DNA of 64,000 nucleotides from Spongiivirga sp046524175 (GCF_046524175.1 NZ_JBEFZF010000002.1:248001-312000), one strand, 5' to 3'. Positions 27,597 to 36,960 are shown, counted from the first letter of the stretch. Numbers and translations: made by a program. Notes: a model not told the origin generated them from the sequence alone.

Positions 27597-28285
27597 TTAG
27601 ATATATTATTGTTGACGATGAACCTTTAGCGCATGAATTAATAACAGAATTTTGCGGGATGTTACCGCATTTAAAACTTGAAAAAAACTGTTATAATGCT
27701 CTTGAAGCAATTCAGTTTCTAAATACAAGTGCTGTAGACCTTATGTTTTTAGATTTAAATATGCCAAAACTTACAGGTTTTGAGTTTCTAAAAACGCTCG
27801 TTAATCCACCAAAGGTGATAGTAACAACTGCATACAAGGAGTTCGCTCTTGACGGATATGAGCTTAATATATCCGATTATTTATTAAAACCATTTAGTTT
27901 TGAACGCTTCTTAAAAGCTATTAATAAGGCAATCGGACCGGTTAATGAATTTACTAATAATGAGGTTGATAGAAAGGAGGAGCCCTTACGTTTTTATATT
28001 AAAGGGGATAAAAAATATCATCAAATAAAGTCTAATGAGATATTGTACATAGAAGCTTATGGTAATTATAGTAAGCTATATTTTAAAGAAGAGATGATTC
28101 TTAGTCATGAGAATATATCGCATTATGAAAACCTGCTACCACAATCAGAATTTTTAAGAATTCATAAATCATTTATAGTAGCAAAAGATAAAATCAAAGA
28201 GATTGAAGGCAATACTATTTTAATTAGGGATTATAAAGTTCCAATAGGCAGAACCTATAAAAGCGTTATTAAAACTCTTTTTTAA
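27593..28285 (+). CDS. LytTR-family response regulator
   Basis: A 230-residue cytoplasmic regulator. Receiver domain residues 1-120 with the acidic pair D8/D9, phospho-acceptor D54 (LMFLDLNMP) and switch lysine in LLKPFSF. A LytTR DNA-binding domain covers residues ~135-230 (ILYIEAYGNYSKLYF, FLRIHKSFIVAKDKI, VPIGRTYK). It is the partner of the kinase ending at 27596 (4-nt overlap). The likely targets are nearby, possibly the ABC/M1 genes, but no LytTR direct repeat was identified. Confidence 0.93.
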   Translation: MIRYIIVDDEPLAHELITEFCGMLPHLKLEKNCYNALEAIQFLNTSAVDLMFLDLNMPKLTGFEFLKTLVNPPKVIVTTAYKEFALDGYELNISDYLLKPFSFERFLKAINKAIGPVNEFTNNEVDRKEEPLRFYIKGDKKYHQIKSNEILYIEAYGNYSKLYFKEEMILSHENISHYENLLPQSEFLRIHKSFIVAKDKIKEIEGNTILIRDYKVPIGRTYKSVIKTLF

Positions 28286-28306
28286 GGAGGTATTTGATTT
28301 AAAAAA

Positions 28307-28990
28307 TTATACTGTTACAGCCTCATTTAGATATTGCCTAAAAGGGAGTACTTCCTTATAAACCTCAATCACATAGTCCATAAAATTGTTTTGCATGACT
28401 TGTTCTTGGGTAATCTTATGCTCTACTGCAAAACTTTTATTTCGCAATAAATCTATATGTGGATGATCTTTAGAAAACCCCTTGGGGACTGTTTTTAAGG
28501 TCTCATCTTGAAATAAAGTAGGGAAGTGTTTTTTAAAGGCCCTTTTATTTAGTATTTTCTTCAGTTCTTCGCCATTGTAATCAATGGCTTCACGAATACT
28601 TCTTAAAGTTTTTGAATCGGGTTTATAAAAGCCGCTGCACAATAAGCATTCATTAATCCCCAAGTGAATGTAGAAATCACAAGTGCCTTTAACCATATCG
28701 AGTCCAGCTCCCAAATGATCTTTATAAATAGGTCTATTCGGGTGGAACATCAGGTTATTATTAATGCGATTAATCGCTTTTTTTGATGGTGTATGAGTAT
28801 AATTTGGATCAACATTGGCTAGTTTAGCATCCAATTCTGCTAGCCAATCCTTATACCAATCTCGTACTGCGTGATATTCCTTTCGGTGGGCGTCCATCCA
28901 CTCTTTATTATTATTTTTATTGAGGTCGAGTAGGAAAGAGAATAGTTTTTTAAAACTCATTCTTGTAACTAGAATTTTGTTGTTGCTCAT
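28307..28990 (-). CDS. DUF2461 family protein
   Basis: A 227-residue cytoplasmic protein of the DUF2461 (TIGR02453) family, whose function is unknown. The family signature is clear: FSFLLDLNKNNNKEWMDAHRKEY at the N-terminus, FHPNRPIYKDHLGAGLDM in the middle (an F-R-x-x-R-D/NRPIYK-type motif), FYKPDSKTLRSIREAI and KGFSKDHPHIDLLRNKSF. The start at 28990 overlaps the upstream peptidase stop by 4 nt (ATGA), which supports it; a second ATG ten codons in is the alternative. Confidence 0.9.
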   Translation of the reverse strand: MSNNKILVTRMSFKKLFSFLLDLNKNNNKEWMDAHRKEYHAVRDWYKDWLAELDAKLANVDPNYTHTPSKKAINRINNNLMFHPNRPIYKDHLGAGLDMVKGTCDFYIHLGINECLLCSGFYKPDSKTLRSIREAIDYNGEELKKILNKRAFKKHFPTLFQDETLKTVPKGFSKDHPHIDLLRNKSFAVEHKITQEQVMQNNFMDYVIEVYKEVLPFRQYLNEAVTV

Positions 28991-30063
28991 TTTTCATAAA
29001 TACCAATCACCAACTCACCTTTGGCATTCATATGAGCGCGATACATTCCTGCCGTATTGAACTCCATAGCGATATTTCCTTTATTGTCGATAGCCACAAT
29101 CCCGCCATCGCCGCCAAGACCTCCTACTTTGTCATGAATGACCTCGCGAGCCGCATCTTGAATGGTCATTCCTTTATATTCCATAAGAGCTGAAATATCA
29201 TGCGCTACCATAGCTCTAATAAAGAATTCGCCCCACCCAGTTGAAGATACAGCACAAGTAGCATTATTGGCATAGGTGCCGGCACCAATTATGGGGGCAT
29301 CTCCAACGCGGCCCCATCGCTTATTAGTCATTCCTCCGGTTGAGGTTCCGGCAGCCAAATTCCCATTTTTATCAAGGGCAGCACACCCTACGGTTCCGAA
29401 TTTATAGTCTTTAATATCCTCGTCATAGAAAGAGGTTTTTTCATCATGATCGAGCTCGATTTGTTCTCGCTCCTGAGCCTTTTTTAGACTGTTCATTCTA
29501 CGTTCAGTAAAGAAATATTTAGGATCAACAATCTCCAATCCCTGCTCCTTGGCAAAAATATCGGCTCCAGCCCCTGACAACATTACATGAGGAGAGTCAT
29601 TCATAACTGTCCGTGCTAGATTAATAGGATTCTTCACTGTCTTTACGCCCGCTGCAGCTCCGGCATTTAATGTTTTCCCATCCATAATAGAAGCGTCAAG
29701 CTCATTAGTACCCGCATTGGTAAATACCGCACCAACTCCTGCATTAAAAAGCGGAGAATCTTCCATCACATTAATAGTTTTCTCTACAGCTTCCAGGCTA
29801 GTGCCTCCATTTTTAAGAATTTCATGGCCTACCCTAATAGCTTCTTCCAGTTTTGCTCTATATGCAGCTTCTTTTTCGGGAGTCATATTCTTTTTTAATA
29901 TGGTACCTGCACCTCCATGAATGACAATTCCGAAGTTTTCTTGAAAATTTATTTCATTTTTTTCCGCATTCGTGTTTTGAACAATAGTCGTTTTTGACTC
30001 ATTCGTGTTTTTGCATGATAACGCAATAAAAACCAGTGAGATAAGTAAAGCTATTTTTTTCAT
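28987..30063 (-). CDS. Isoaspartyl peptidase / L-asparaginase (Ntn-hydrolase)
   Basis: A 358-residue plant-type asparaginase precursor that cleaves beta-aspartyl dipeptides and asparagine. It has a lipoprotein signal (VFIALSCKNTNE, Cys17), so it acts outside the cytoplasm. FGIVIHGGAGT opens the catalytic domain. Autocleavage before T224 in KFGTVGCAALD would give the alpha and beta subunits with Thr as nucleophile. The oxyanion and substrate region TSTGGMTNKRWGRVGDAPIIGAGTY is intact. It is the first gene of a two-gene unit with the DUF2461 gene. Confidence 0.93.
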   Translation of the reverse strand: MKKIALLISLVFIALSCKNTNESKTTIVQNTNAEKNEINFQENFGIVIHGGAGTILKKNMTPEKEAAYRAKLEEAIRVGHEILKNGGTSLEAVEKTINVMEDSPLFNAGVGAVFTNAGTNELDASIMDGKTLNAGAAAGVKTVKNPINLARTVMNDSPHVMLSGAGADIFAKEQGLEIVDPKYFFTERRMNSLKKAQEREQIELDHDEKTSFYDEDIKDYKFGTVGCAALDKNGNLAAGTSTGGMTNKRWGRVGDAPIIGAGTYANNATCAVSSTGWGEFFIRAMVAHDISALMEYKGMTIQDAAREVIHDKVGGLGGDGGIVAIDNKGNIAMEFNTAGMYRAHMNAKGELVIGIYEK

Positions 30064-30259
30064 TGTTTTTGGTGTGAATTAAAACTAAGCTCTAAGGTAC
30101 CACTTTTCCTGAAGCTTTTTTCCCGATAAAGGGTAGGGTTTTTAAGTTGATGGTTGTTTTATACTTGTACGACAATTAAAACACTAACAAACAAAACAAC
30201 ATGTAAAAAGAACAAGCCCTACCAAGAACAAACCCATTTTTCACCTAAATCACCTACTC

Positions 30260-30754
30260 ATGACGAATCTATTAACACGATTGGCAATGCTATGCCTTTT
30301 GCTAACAACTGCACCTATCTTTTTTTCTTGTAGCGCTGATGATGCTCCTTTCATAGAAGAACCAACAAGCTTTACTGAAGACCAACGACTGGCCCTAGAA
30401 GTACACCAACGAGTAAATGCATATCGTGTTGAAAACGATTTATCGCCACTTACTTTTGATAGAGAGGTTAGTGAAATAGCAAAAGAACATTCGGTTCAGA
30501 TGTTAACGGAAAGGTCCGCCACACATAAGCAGTTTGATGTACGACATTTAAAGGTAGAAGATATGACTGACGCACAAGTTACTGGTGAAAACGTGGCAAA
30601 GGGATATAAAACTGCTGATGGTGTTATCCATGCTTGGATAAATAGTAAAGAACATTATGCCAACATGATTCATGATTACACACACACCGGTATAGGCGTT
30701 GTTAAAGGAGATGATGGAGAAGCATACTACACACAAATTTTTTACAAAAAATAA
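30260..30754 (+). CDS. CAP-domain (SCP/PR-1) lipoprotein
   Basis: A 164-residue exported protein. The lipobox is PIFFSCSADD (Cys24), so it is membrane-anchored. The CAP domain has VHQRVNAYRVENDLSPLTFD, KEHSVQML with the HKQF histidine, TGENVAKGYKTADGVIHAW and the motif W-x-x-S-K-E-H-Y. These give the CAP cavity histidines and glutamates. Bacterial CAP proteins (YkwD type) have poorly known roles, mostly at the cell envelope. It stands alone, with a -7-like TATACTTG about 90 nt upstream. Confidence 0.9.
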   Translation: MTNLLTRLAMLCLLLTTAPIFFSCSADDAPFIEEPTSFTEDQRLALEVHQRVNAYRVENDLSPLTFDREVSEIAKEHSVQMLTERSATHKQFDVRHLKVEDMTDAQVTGENVAKGYKTADGVIHAWINSKEHYANMIHDYTHTGIGVVKGDDGEAYYTQIFYKK

Positions 30755-30787
30755 AGGTTTTACATATTAGTTGAATGCCGTAACTTT

Positions 30788-30803
30788 AAGGTTTTAAAAC
30801 CTT
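30788..30803. repeat. 16-bp perfect palindrome just before the haaO start
   Basis: AAGGTTTTAAAACCTT is a perfect palindrome ending 6 nt before the ATG at 30810. It occupies the place of a ribosome-binding site and matches the core of the elements at 6751 and 60900. Confidence 0.55.
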
Positions 30804-30809
30804 TTAGTT

Positions 30810-31346
30810 ATGGCTATCAGCGCACCGTTTAATTTGCAAAAATGGATTGAGGACAACCGCGATACTCTTAAACCACCGGTTGGAAATAAAAATCTTTATA
30901 AGGATGCTGGTGATTACATCGTGATGATAGTTGCTGGTCCTAATGCCAGAAAAGACTATCACTATAATGAAACCGAAGAGCTTTTCTATCAGCTAGAAGG
31001 TAATATAGAAGTTCATATTCAGGAGGATGGCGAGAAAAAAACAATGAAACTCGGCCCGGGAGATATGTATCTCCATCCTGCGCAAGTACCACATTCGCCA
31101 GTTCGACATGAAGGTTCTATTGGCTTAGTTATTGAAAGAAAGCGCACTGATTTAGAAGGTAAAGATGGGCTACTTTGGTTTTGCGACAACTGCAATAACA
31201 AGTTACACGAAGTATATTTTCCGTTATATAACATTGAAAAAGACTTTTTAGGTCATTTTAAAGATTTTTACGGATCAGAAGAAAACAGAACTTGCTCAAA
31301 CTGTGGCGCTGTGATGGAAGCTGACAAGCGTTTCGTAGGCGAATAA
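30810..31346 (+). CDS. haaO: 3-hydroxyanthranilate 3,4-dioxygenase
   Basis: This cytoplasmic cupin opens the ring of 3-hydroxyanthranilate in the kynurenine route, giving the precursor of quinolinate (NAD synthesis) or of full tryptophan breakdown. The 178 residues keep the well-described bacterial numbering: iron ligands H51, E57 and H95; substrate residues R47, R99 and E110; and the C-terminal rubredoxin-like site C125, C128, C162 and C165. No other kynurenine-pathway gene is adjacent; the next gene, 7 nt on, is a DUF3995 membrane protein. A palindrome lies directly before the start codon. Confidence 0.96.
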   Translation: MAISAPFNLQKWIEDNRDTLKPPVGNKNLYKDAGDYIVMIVAGPNARKDYHYNETEELFYQLEGNIEVHIQEDGEKKTMKLGPGDMYLHPAQVPHSPVRHEGSIGLVIERKRTDLEGKDGLLWFCDNCNNKLHEVYFPLYNIEKDFLGHFKDFYGSEENRTCSNCGAVMEADKRFVGE

Positions 31347-31353
31347 AACTACT

Positions 31354-31788
31354 ATGATACTTTTTGCTGTTTTCAGAATAATTCTCGCTTTAGTATTTCT
31401 TTTTTTGGGATTACTTCATATTTATTGGCTTTTTGGTGGGAAATGGGGTATTCAAACTGCAATACCTTCAAAAGCGAATTCGGAAAGTTTATTTAAACCT
31501 CCAGTTTTAGCAACAGTATTAGTTGGTTTAGGGTTATTGTTTTTCGGCTTTTTTTTCTGGTATAGAATAGATTCACCCATAAAATGGCCGGTCTTGGTTA
31601 ACAAATATCTAGGCTGGGTTATTGCTGGAGTATTTTTTATTCGTGCGATTGGCGACTTCAGATATTTGGGAGTTTTCAAACGAGTAAAGGATACGGGTTT
31701 TGCCAAAATGGATACTCATGTTTACGTACCCTTATGTTTAATGATTGCAATAATGATTACCATTATTGAATTGTTGATTGGTTTTTAA
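31354..31788 (+). CDS. DUF3995 domain-containing membrane protein
   Basis: A 144-residue protein with four membrane helices (about residues 3-24, 50-70, 85-105 and 122-143). The stretch FLGLLHIYWLFGGKWGIQTAIPS and FIRAIGDFRYLGVFKR are the DUF3995 signatures. The function is unknown. It follows haaO by 7 nt and is probably co-transcribed with it, though a functional link is not established. Confidence 0.85.
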   Translation: MILFAVFRIILALVFLFLGLLHIYWLFGGKWGIQTAIPSKANSESLFKPPVLATVLVGLGLLFFGFFFWYRIDSPIKWPVLVNKYLGWVIAGVFFIRAIGDFRYLGVFKRVKDTGFAKMDTHVYVPLCLMIAIMITIIELLIGF

Positions 31789-31859
31789 AGTAGTTGCCAT
31801 TTATGGCCCAGTTTATACCACTTAATTAAACTTCATTTCCGACTACTTACTTCTTATTT

Positions 31860-31887
31860 TTTGCACCTTTCTTTGCGGCTAAGTTTG
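31860..31887 (+). promoter_or_regulatory. Candidate promoter of the large LRR lipoprotein gene
   Basis: A perfect -7 element TAAGTTTG at 31880-31887 is preceded by TTTG at 31860-31863. The 16-nt spacer is slightly short. The ATG follows 18 nt later at 31906. Confidence 0.4.
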
Positions 31888-31905
31888 ATGATAAAATAAT
31901 TTATC

Positions 31906-34743
31906 ATGAAAACTACAGTAATTCTTAGAAATGTAATTTCCCCCATGATAGCAGTACTTTTACTAGTACTTTCCTGCAAAAAAGATGATGACATTATCAT
32001 CGAAGAGCCACAACAAGAGTTTCCTGCCGATTATTTGGTGTTAAAGGCATTGTATGATGCTAATACGGGAAATACCCTAGACTGGGATTTTAACGACCTG
32101 ACCATGAAAAGTTGGAACGGTGTTATGACTTCTGGAGAAAAAGTCACTAAGCTTGACCTTTTTAAGAAAGGACTTAAAACAATTCCGCCCAAAATTGGTG
32201 AGTTAAATGAGCTTACCTTATTTAAGGCTGATAGTAATGCAATCACAACACTTCCTTCAGATATTGGTAAAAATCTGAGATTACAGGAATTGTCATTTAT
32301 CGGAAATGGGTTGACTGTAATGCCAACTAGTATTGGGAGCCTAACGGCACTTACCGCGATTAATTTTCAAGGAAACAATATAAAAACAATTCCCATTGAA
32401 ATAGGATCTCTTGAAAATCTGATAGATCTTAATTTAGAACAAAATGAGATCGTCGAAGTTCCATTTCAAATCGAAGGATTGAGCAAACTTCAACACTTGA
32501 ATCTTAGTGATAATCAAATTAAAGCTATCCCCTCATTAGTTAATAAACTAGTGAAAGTTGAGGAAATTAATCTAAGTAATAATCAACTTTTAGGTTTGCC
32601 TGCTAGTATAGGTCAACTTCAAAATATTAAAGAGCTCGATCTAAGCATGAATGAGTTGGTTATAGTTCCGGTTGAAATAGGAAACCTTACCAGTTTGGAA
32701 AACCTCAGGTTAGTCAATAATCAAATAGGGGTTCTGCCGCAGGAAGTATGTGATCTTGAAATCAGTGGAACAACCATTGAGAAAGATTCAGGAACGGTAT
32801 GCGGTACTATTTATCCAAACTATATAGCACTTTATAATCTATTACTACAAAACCCTGATAATACAGCAGATTGGGATCTTTCTGATGGGACTATGAAAAG
32901 TTGGTCGGGGGTGACTCTAGGTGGTGAAGGGCTGGTATCAGGTCTAGATATTAGCGGAAAACAATTTCCTAATATGACAGCTGATTTAGGGGAATTAACT
33001 GAATTGAGAACATTAGATATTTCAAATAATGGTATTGAATCATTGCCTATTGAAATAGGGCAGCTTATCCATTTAGAAGAGTGTTATGTAAATGACAATA
33101 AGTTGAAACAAATTCCTGATGAGATCACCAATATTTCAGGAGCATTGTTTTTATCGTTAGCAAATAACGAGTTTGCAGAGATGCCTGCTGTAATTATTGG
33201 AATGAAAACCATTTATTCTTTGAACATGGAGGGGAATCAAATAACTGAAATTCCGAGCACTATTTCAGGAATGGAAATTTTGAATAGTTTGGTTCTAAGA
33301 AATAACAATATTGTTGAGGTGCCAATTGAACTATCAGCTATTGCGTCCTTGTCTAATCTTGATCTTAGAGAAAACCCAATAACCGAAATACCTGCTGAGG
33401 TATGTGAACATGAAGTGAGCGGTATCCCAATTACCATTTTGGTAGATGATGACACCCTTTGTGCTGATGACACCCCTGTTTTAGCTAATGATTATGAGGT
33501 TTTGAAGCAGTTGTATGAAGAAAACCCAAATAATGATCTCAACTGGGATCTGGCAGACAATACAATGACTGGATGGGAAGGCGTAACGATTAGTAGTGGG
33601 CGTGTTGTTGAGCTAGATATTAGGTATAAGGATATCAATGTGCTACCGGCAACTTTTGGACAATTGGATGCGCTAGAGATTTTAATGCTTACAGGAAATG
33701 ATTTAACAACTCTTCCTACCCAAATAGAGGGACTTACCAGTCTTAAACAGTTTATCGTAGATGATAATCTAATTCAGGAGTTACCGAACGAAATAGGAAA
33801 TTTAGCCGCCTTAGAAATTCTTAAAGTCGGAGGCAATAATCTTGAATATCTTCCTAACAGTATTTCGCAATTAGCCAATTTGCGCCAACTTAGTTCTAGA
33901 GGAGCTCCCTCTTTTACTGGAAAGAAGTTATTGCTTGAACTTCCGGTTGATCTAGGAAACTTGCAAAACCTTGAAAATCTAAATGTGTATGGAAATCTCT
34001 TAACGACCTTACCAGCTAGTTTTGGAAACCTATCCAATTTAGTGTACTGTGATCTAGCCTTCAATAAGCTTTCAAGCATGCCCGACACTTTAGGAGGTCT
34101 AACCAGCATGAATACCTTTATCCTTCACACAAATGAATTGAGTAGTTTGCCATCAAGTATAGGACAAATGTCTTCAGTAGAGCTTTTATGGCTGTACAAT
34201 AATCAGTTTACCAGTATCCCTGAATATGTTGGGGGTATGACAAACTTAATTGAACTTACTTTTTTTAGAAATCAATTATCGGGTCCAATTCCAGCGTCTA
34301 TAGGAAACCTTGCTAATCTTAGACTCTTTGATCTGGGAGCCAATCAACTTACAGAAGCTGATTTTCCTCAAGAAATAACGAACTTAAGCGCTTTAGAAGA
34401 GTTGTATCTTAGAGAGAATAACTTAACAAGCTTACCAGCACTTTTTGAAAACTTTCAAAGCATTAAATTGATAGATGCAAGTGATAATAATCTGTCAGCA
34501 ACGGGGGCTATTCCTCCGGAAATAGGTAACATTACTACACTAACTATCTTATCGCTAAACATTAATGCCGATCTAGAAGAGTTACCGGAAGAACTTGACG
34601 GTCTGCTTAATTTGTTCACATTAGATTTACGTCAAACAGCGGTCACCTCATTACCACCAAGAATTTGTAATATGCGAACAGGAGGAAATGTAAATACCAC
34701 TATTAGAATGGATGTAAACGTTGATGATATTTGCAATAAATAG
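31906..34743 (+). CDS. Large leucine-rich-repeat lipoprotein with three capped LRR modules
   Basis: A 945-residue lipoprotein (VLLLVLSCKKDDD, Cys24), expected at the cell surface. It has three modules, each starting with a cap of the type Y-x-x-L-K-x-L-Y-x-x-N-x-x-N-x-L-x-W-D-L-x-D-x-T-M-x-x-W-x-G-V (near residues 42, 303 and 528). Each cap is followed by 5 to 14 LRR units of ~23 residues (consensus L-x-x-L-x-x-L-x-L-x-x-N-x-I-x-x-L-P-x-x-I-G) and closed by a two-cysteine C-terminal cap such as EVCDLEISGTTI...C. The start cap resembles plant LRRNT_2. LRR surface proteins usually bind proteins or glycans; the ligand is unknown. A smaller relative lies at 36961. Confidence 0.9.
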   Translation: MKTTVILRNVISPMIAVLLLVLSCKKDDDIIIEEPQQEFPADYLVLKALYDANTGNTLDWDFNDLTMKSWNGVMTSGEKVTKLDLFKKGLKTIPPKIGELNELTLFKADSNAITTLPSDIGKNLRLQELSFIGNGLTVMPTSIGSLTALTAINFQGNNIKTIPIEIGSLENLIDLNLEQNEIVEVPFQIEGLSKLQHLNLSDNQIKAIPSLVNKLVKVEEINLSNNQLLGLPASIGQLQNIKELDLSMNELVIVPVEIGNLTSLENLRLVNNQIGVLPQEVCDLEISGTTIEKDSGTVCGTIYPNYIALYNLLLQNPDNTADWDLSDGTMKSWSGVTLGGEGLVSGLDISGKQFPNMTADLGELTELRTLDISNNGIESLPIEIGQLIHLEECYVNDNKLKQIPDEITNISGALFLSLANNEFAEMPAVIIGMKTIYSLNMEGNQITEIPSTISGMEILNSLVLRNNNIVEVPIELSAIASLSNLDLRENPITEIPAEVCEHEVSGIPITILVDDDTLCADDTPVLANDYEVLKQLYEENPNNDLNWDLADNTMTGWEGVTISSGRVVELDIRYKDINVLPATFGQLDALEILMLTGNDLTTLPTQIEGLTSLKQFIVDDNLIQELPNEIGNLAALEILKVGGNNLEYLPNSISQLANLRQLSSRGAPSFTGKKLLLELPVDLGNLQNLENLNVYGNLLTTLPASFGNLSNLVYCDLAFNKLSSMPDTLGGLTSMNTFILHTNELSSLPSSIGQMSSVELLWLYNNQFTSIPEYVGGMTNLIELTFFRNQLSGPIPASIGNLANLRLFDLGANQLTEADFPQEITNLSALEELYLRENNLTSLPALFENFQSIKLIDASDNNLSATGAIPPEIGNITTLTILSLNINADLEELPEELDGLLNLFTLDLRQTAVTSLPPRICNMRTGGNVNTTIRMDVNVDDICNK

Positions 34744-34765
34744 CCTCAATACAGAATACTAAGAC

Positions 34766-34803
34766 AAGGTCCGGCTTATATATGTCGGATCTTCTTTTGT
34801 TTT
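34766..34803 (+). terminator. Likely terminator after the large LRR gene
   Basis: AAGGTCCGG (34766-34774) can pair with TCGGATCTT (34785-34793), with two G-U pairs and a 10-nt loop; a T-rich tract follows. It starts 23 nt after the stop codon. Confidence 0.55.
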
Positions 34804-34829
34804 AAAGTGTCGGAATTTTGGCAGCGATA

Positions 34830-35330
34830 TTAATCAACAGCAGGTTTATTACGTTCTATAACCCTTATAATATCTAGAAACTGTAATTCGAATTCATTAG
34901 GAATAAGCAAGCAGAAAACATCTTCAATTGTTAAAGACTTATAATGTTTACTGGGAATGTCAATAGGAATATCCCATTCTGTATCTAGAATGTTATCAAT
35001 TAAAAGAAGCATTTCATCATAAGCTCTGGTATAAAGTAATATTAGTGATCGGAAGGAAGAGGAGCTACTTTTAATCGGTAGATGAAAATGGTATAACATT
35101 TTCATTTTTTGAAGGATGCAAAAGTTACTTTTTTGATGTGTACTTTTTTTAATAATAGTCGGGTAGTAGGTTTGTAGGTCGGCTATAATTGAAATCAGAA
35201 TAGACTTTACATGGTTCATTTCTTTAGAAGAATGCACCTCTTTTTGTTGTAAGTAATCAACAACATCCATAAAATCATGGAATACATTTTCAAGATGTCT
35301 TTTTGCTCTGTTTTTGCGATGATTAGACAT
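34830..35330 (-). CDS. Hypothetical helical protein
   Basis: A 166-residue soluble protein with no signal peptide and no domain that I recognise. The N-terminal ~25 residues are basic (MSNHRKNRAKRHLENVFHD), and the rest looks helical with hydrophobic periodicity (ILISIIADLQTYYP, EMLLLIDNILDTEW, FELQFLDIIRVIER). It lies between the two LRR genes and runs with the minus-strand block. A regulatory or nucleic-acid-binding role is conceivable from the basic N-terminus but is not supported by a motif. Confidence 0.5.
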   Translation of the reverse strand: MSNHRKNRAKRHLENVFHDFMDVVDYLQQKEVHSSKEMNHVKSILISIIADLQTYYPTIIKKSTHQKSNFCILQKMKMLYHFHLPIKSSSSSFRSLILLYTRAYDEMLLLIDNILDTEWDIPIDIPSKHYKSLTIEDVFCLLIPNEFELQFLDIIRVIERNKPAVD

Positions 35331-35368
35331 GTTTTATTGGTAGTTTAAGGGGGATGTTGGTAGAGATA

Positions 35369-36322
35369 TTAAAGGGAGTTGGATTGAAAAAATTCCCAAA
35401 AAAGATCAGCTGCACCTGGTTTAGCTGAAGGGTTTGGAAAACGATGACCAAGGTCTTTTAATAATGAAAAATGAAGCACATTTTCAAGACCTCCAGATTT
35501 ACCTTCAAAAGTACAGGTTATCCGATCATTGGAAGCGTATGTAATTTCGTAACTAGGGTCTAAATCGAAAGTAATGATATAGGTTTTAATAATGTCGTAC
35601 AAAGAAGGATCGGTAAAAGCTTGATCGATGTCAAACGGTATTTCATTGTTGAATTTGGTTTGTGGAACGATCTTTTCATCTTTGGTTCCTAGCATAATAT
35701 GAACTGGAAGTTTTCGTTCAGGGCTGAATATTGTATCACCAGGGAAAAACCCAGCCAAACCACCTACAGCGGCTATTTTTGAAGAAAGCTCAACGCCTAA
35801 TCTACTTACCATCCCGCTGCCATTTGAAAACCCGGCCACATAAATTCGTTTTTCGTTAATAGCGTATTTACCTTTTACTTCATTAATGATTTGATTTAAA
35901 AAGTCGGTATCATCACGTAATATAGTAGGGTCACATACTTGTTGGGGCATATTATAGTTATTCCAATGGTTTACCAAATTATTACCGCAGCCATTAGCTT
36001 TGATATCGTAGGCGTAGGAGGTGGGATAAATAATGATCAATCTGTTTTGCTCTGCAATTTCATTCCATCCTGATATGTTGTAAAACTTTTCACCATTACC
36101 GCTGCCTCCATGTAATTGAAATACTAAAGGATGCTGTTGAGTGCTATTATATGTAGATGGAATATATATGATATATGAACGTTGATCTCCGTTATGATTT
36201 GTGATTATATCGATCCGTTTACCTCTGGTTTGATGATTATTAATAATAGAAACATCATCTTTATTACAACTTGAAAAAGAAATAAGCAGAACACTAACTA
36301 GCATTTTTAAATTGTATTTCAT
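35369..36322 (-). CDS. PHB-depolymerase/feruloyl-esterase-type alpha/beta-hydrolase lipoprotein
   Basis: A 317-residue exported esterase of the LpqC/PHB-depolymerase family. I place the start at the ATG at 36322, because it gives a clean lipoprotein signal (MLVSVLLISFSSCNKDD, Cys19); an ATG at 36379 would add 19 residues before it. Oxyanion loop HGGSG (71-75), nucleophile S166 in VAGFSNGSGM, a probable acid at D215 (LGTKDEK) and a histidine in DLGHRFP near the C-terminus. The natural ester is unknown. It lies 20 nt after the DUF6515 gene, on the same strand as the second LRR gene. Confidence 0.9.
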   Translation of the reverse strand: MKYNLKMLVSVLLISFSSCNKDDVSIINNHQTRGKRIDIITNHNGDQRSYIIYIPSTYNSTQQHPLVFQLHGGSGNGEKFYNISGWNEIAEQNRLIIIYPTSYAYDIKANGCGNNLVNHWNNYNMPQQVCDPTILRDDTDFLNQIINEVKGKYAINEKRIYVAGFSNGSGMVSRLGVELSSKIAAVGGLAGFFPGDTIFSPERKLPVHIMLGTKDEKIVPQTKFNNEIPFDIDQAFTDPSLYDIIKTYIITFDLDPSYEITYASNDRITCTFEGKSGGLENVLHFSLLKDLGHRFPNPSAKPGAADLFWEFFQSNSL

Positions 36323-36341
36323 TGCTAATGATTTTATGAGT

Positions 36342-36950
36342 TTACTTTGTAGGATCTTCGACAACGACATAATAGTCATTACCGTCTGTATCTATTCGGG
36401 CTTCGTAATAGGTGTTTTCAAGCTTACAGTATTCTTGCCCGTTGATTTCAATGACATTATAACCCTCTGGTAAGGCATCAATTTCGGCACCAATAGGTGG
36501 TTCGACCACTTCGTATTCACCAGTTCCTTCAACTTTTGCATAATAAGTGCCGTAATAATAAAAGTAAGGTCTTGGTCCGATAACAAATCGTTTATAACCT
36601 ATTGGTAATGTCCTTACCCGAATTCCAAAAGGAGCTCTTGCAACCATGAATCGATTCCCTTTTGGTCGATACCAAACACCATTGTGAAATCGAAATCCAA
36701 TTCCCCGATATCGAATTGTTCGGTAACCAGCACCTACTTTTTTAACTACTCTGCCCCAACTCGGTAAATGTCGATATCGAACATGGGCAACTCGACGTAT
36801 TCGCACAGGTCTTTTTCTTGTAACGCCTCGTTTGACAGTTGTTCGTTTTACAACGGTTGTTTTTCTTCTTTGTGCTTCTATTTCATTTGGTAAAAAGAAA
36901 CACATAGCTATTATGATCAGAATGATATAACTGTTTTTAAAACGTTTCAT
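36342..36950 (-). CDS. DUF6515-type exported basic protein
   Basis: A 202-residue protein with a signal peptide (IILIIIAMCFFLPNEIEAQ, cleavage after about residue 26). A very basic segment follows (RRKTTVVKRTTVKRGVTRKR), then a domain with HNGVWYRPKGNRFMVARAPFGIRV, IGPRPYFYYYGTYYAKV and a repeat of that unit, EYCKLENTYYEARI. P-G-Y/P-I-G-x-x-x-x-x-L-P-x-G-Y motifs occur twice, as in DUF6515. Function unknown; probably periplasmic or cell-surface. It is 10 nt after the LRR gene and 20 nt before the esterase gene, so it is probably in the same operon. Confidence 0.8.
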   Translation of the reverse strand: MKRFKNSYIILIIIAMCFFLPNEIEAQRRKTTVVKRTTVKRGVTRKRPVRIRRVAHVRYRHLPSWGRVVKKVGAGYRTIRYRGIGFRFHNGVWYRPKGNRFMVARAPFGIRVRTLPIGYKRFVIGPRPYFYYYGTYYAKVEGTGEYEVVEPPIGAEIDALPEGYNVIEINGQEYCKLENTYYEARIDTDGNDYYVVVEDPTK

Positions 36951-36960
36951 AATAATCGAT

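Noticed and set aside
28286..28306. Terminator between the LytTR regulator gene and the DUF2461 gene
   Set aside because: The 21-nt gap has no stem; only an A+T-rich tract is present.
31906..34743. Regular DNA repeats that could look like a CRISPR array
   Set aside because: They are degenerate ~69-nt units encoding LRRs in frame, without identical repeats or unique spacers.
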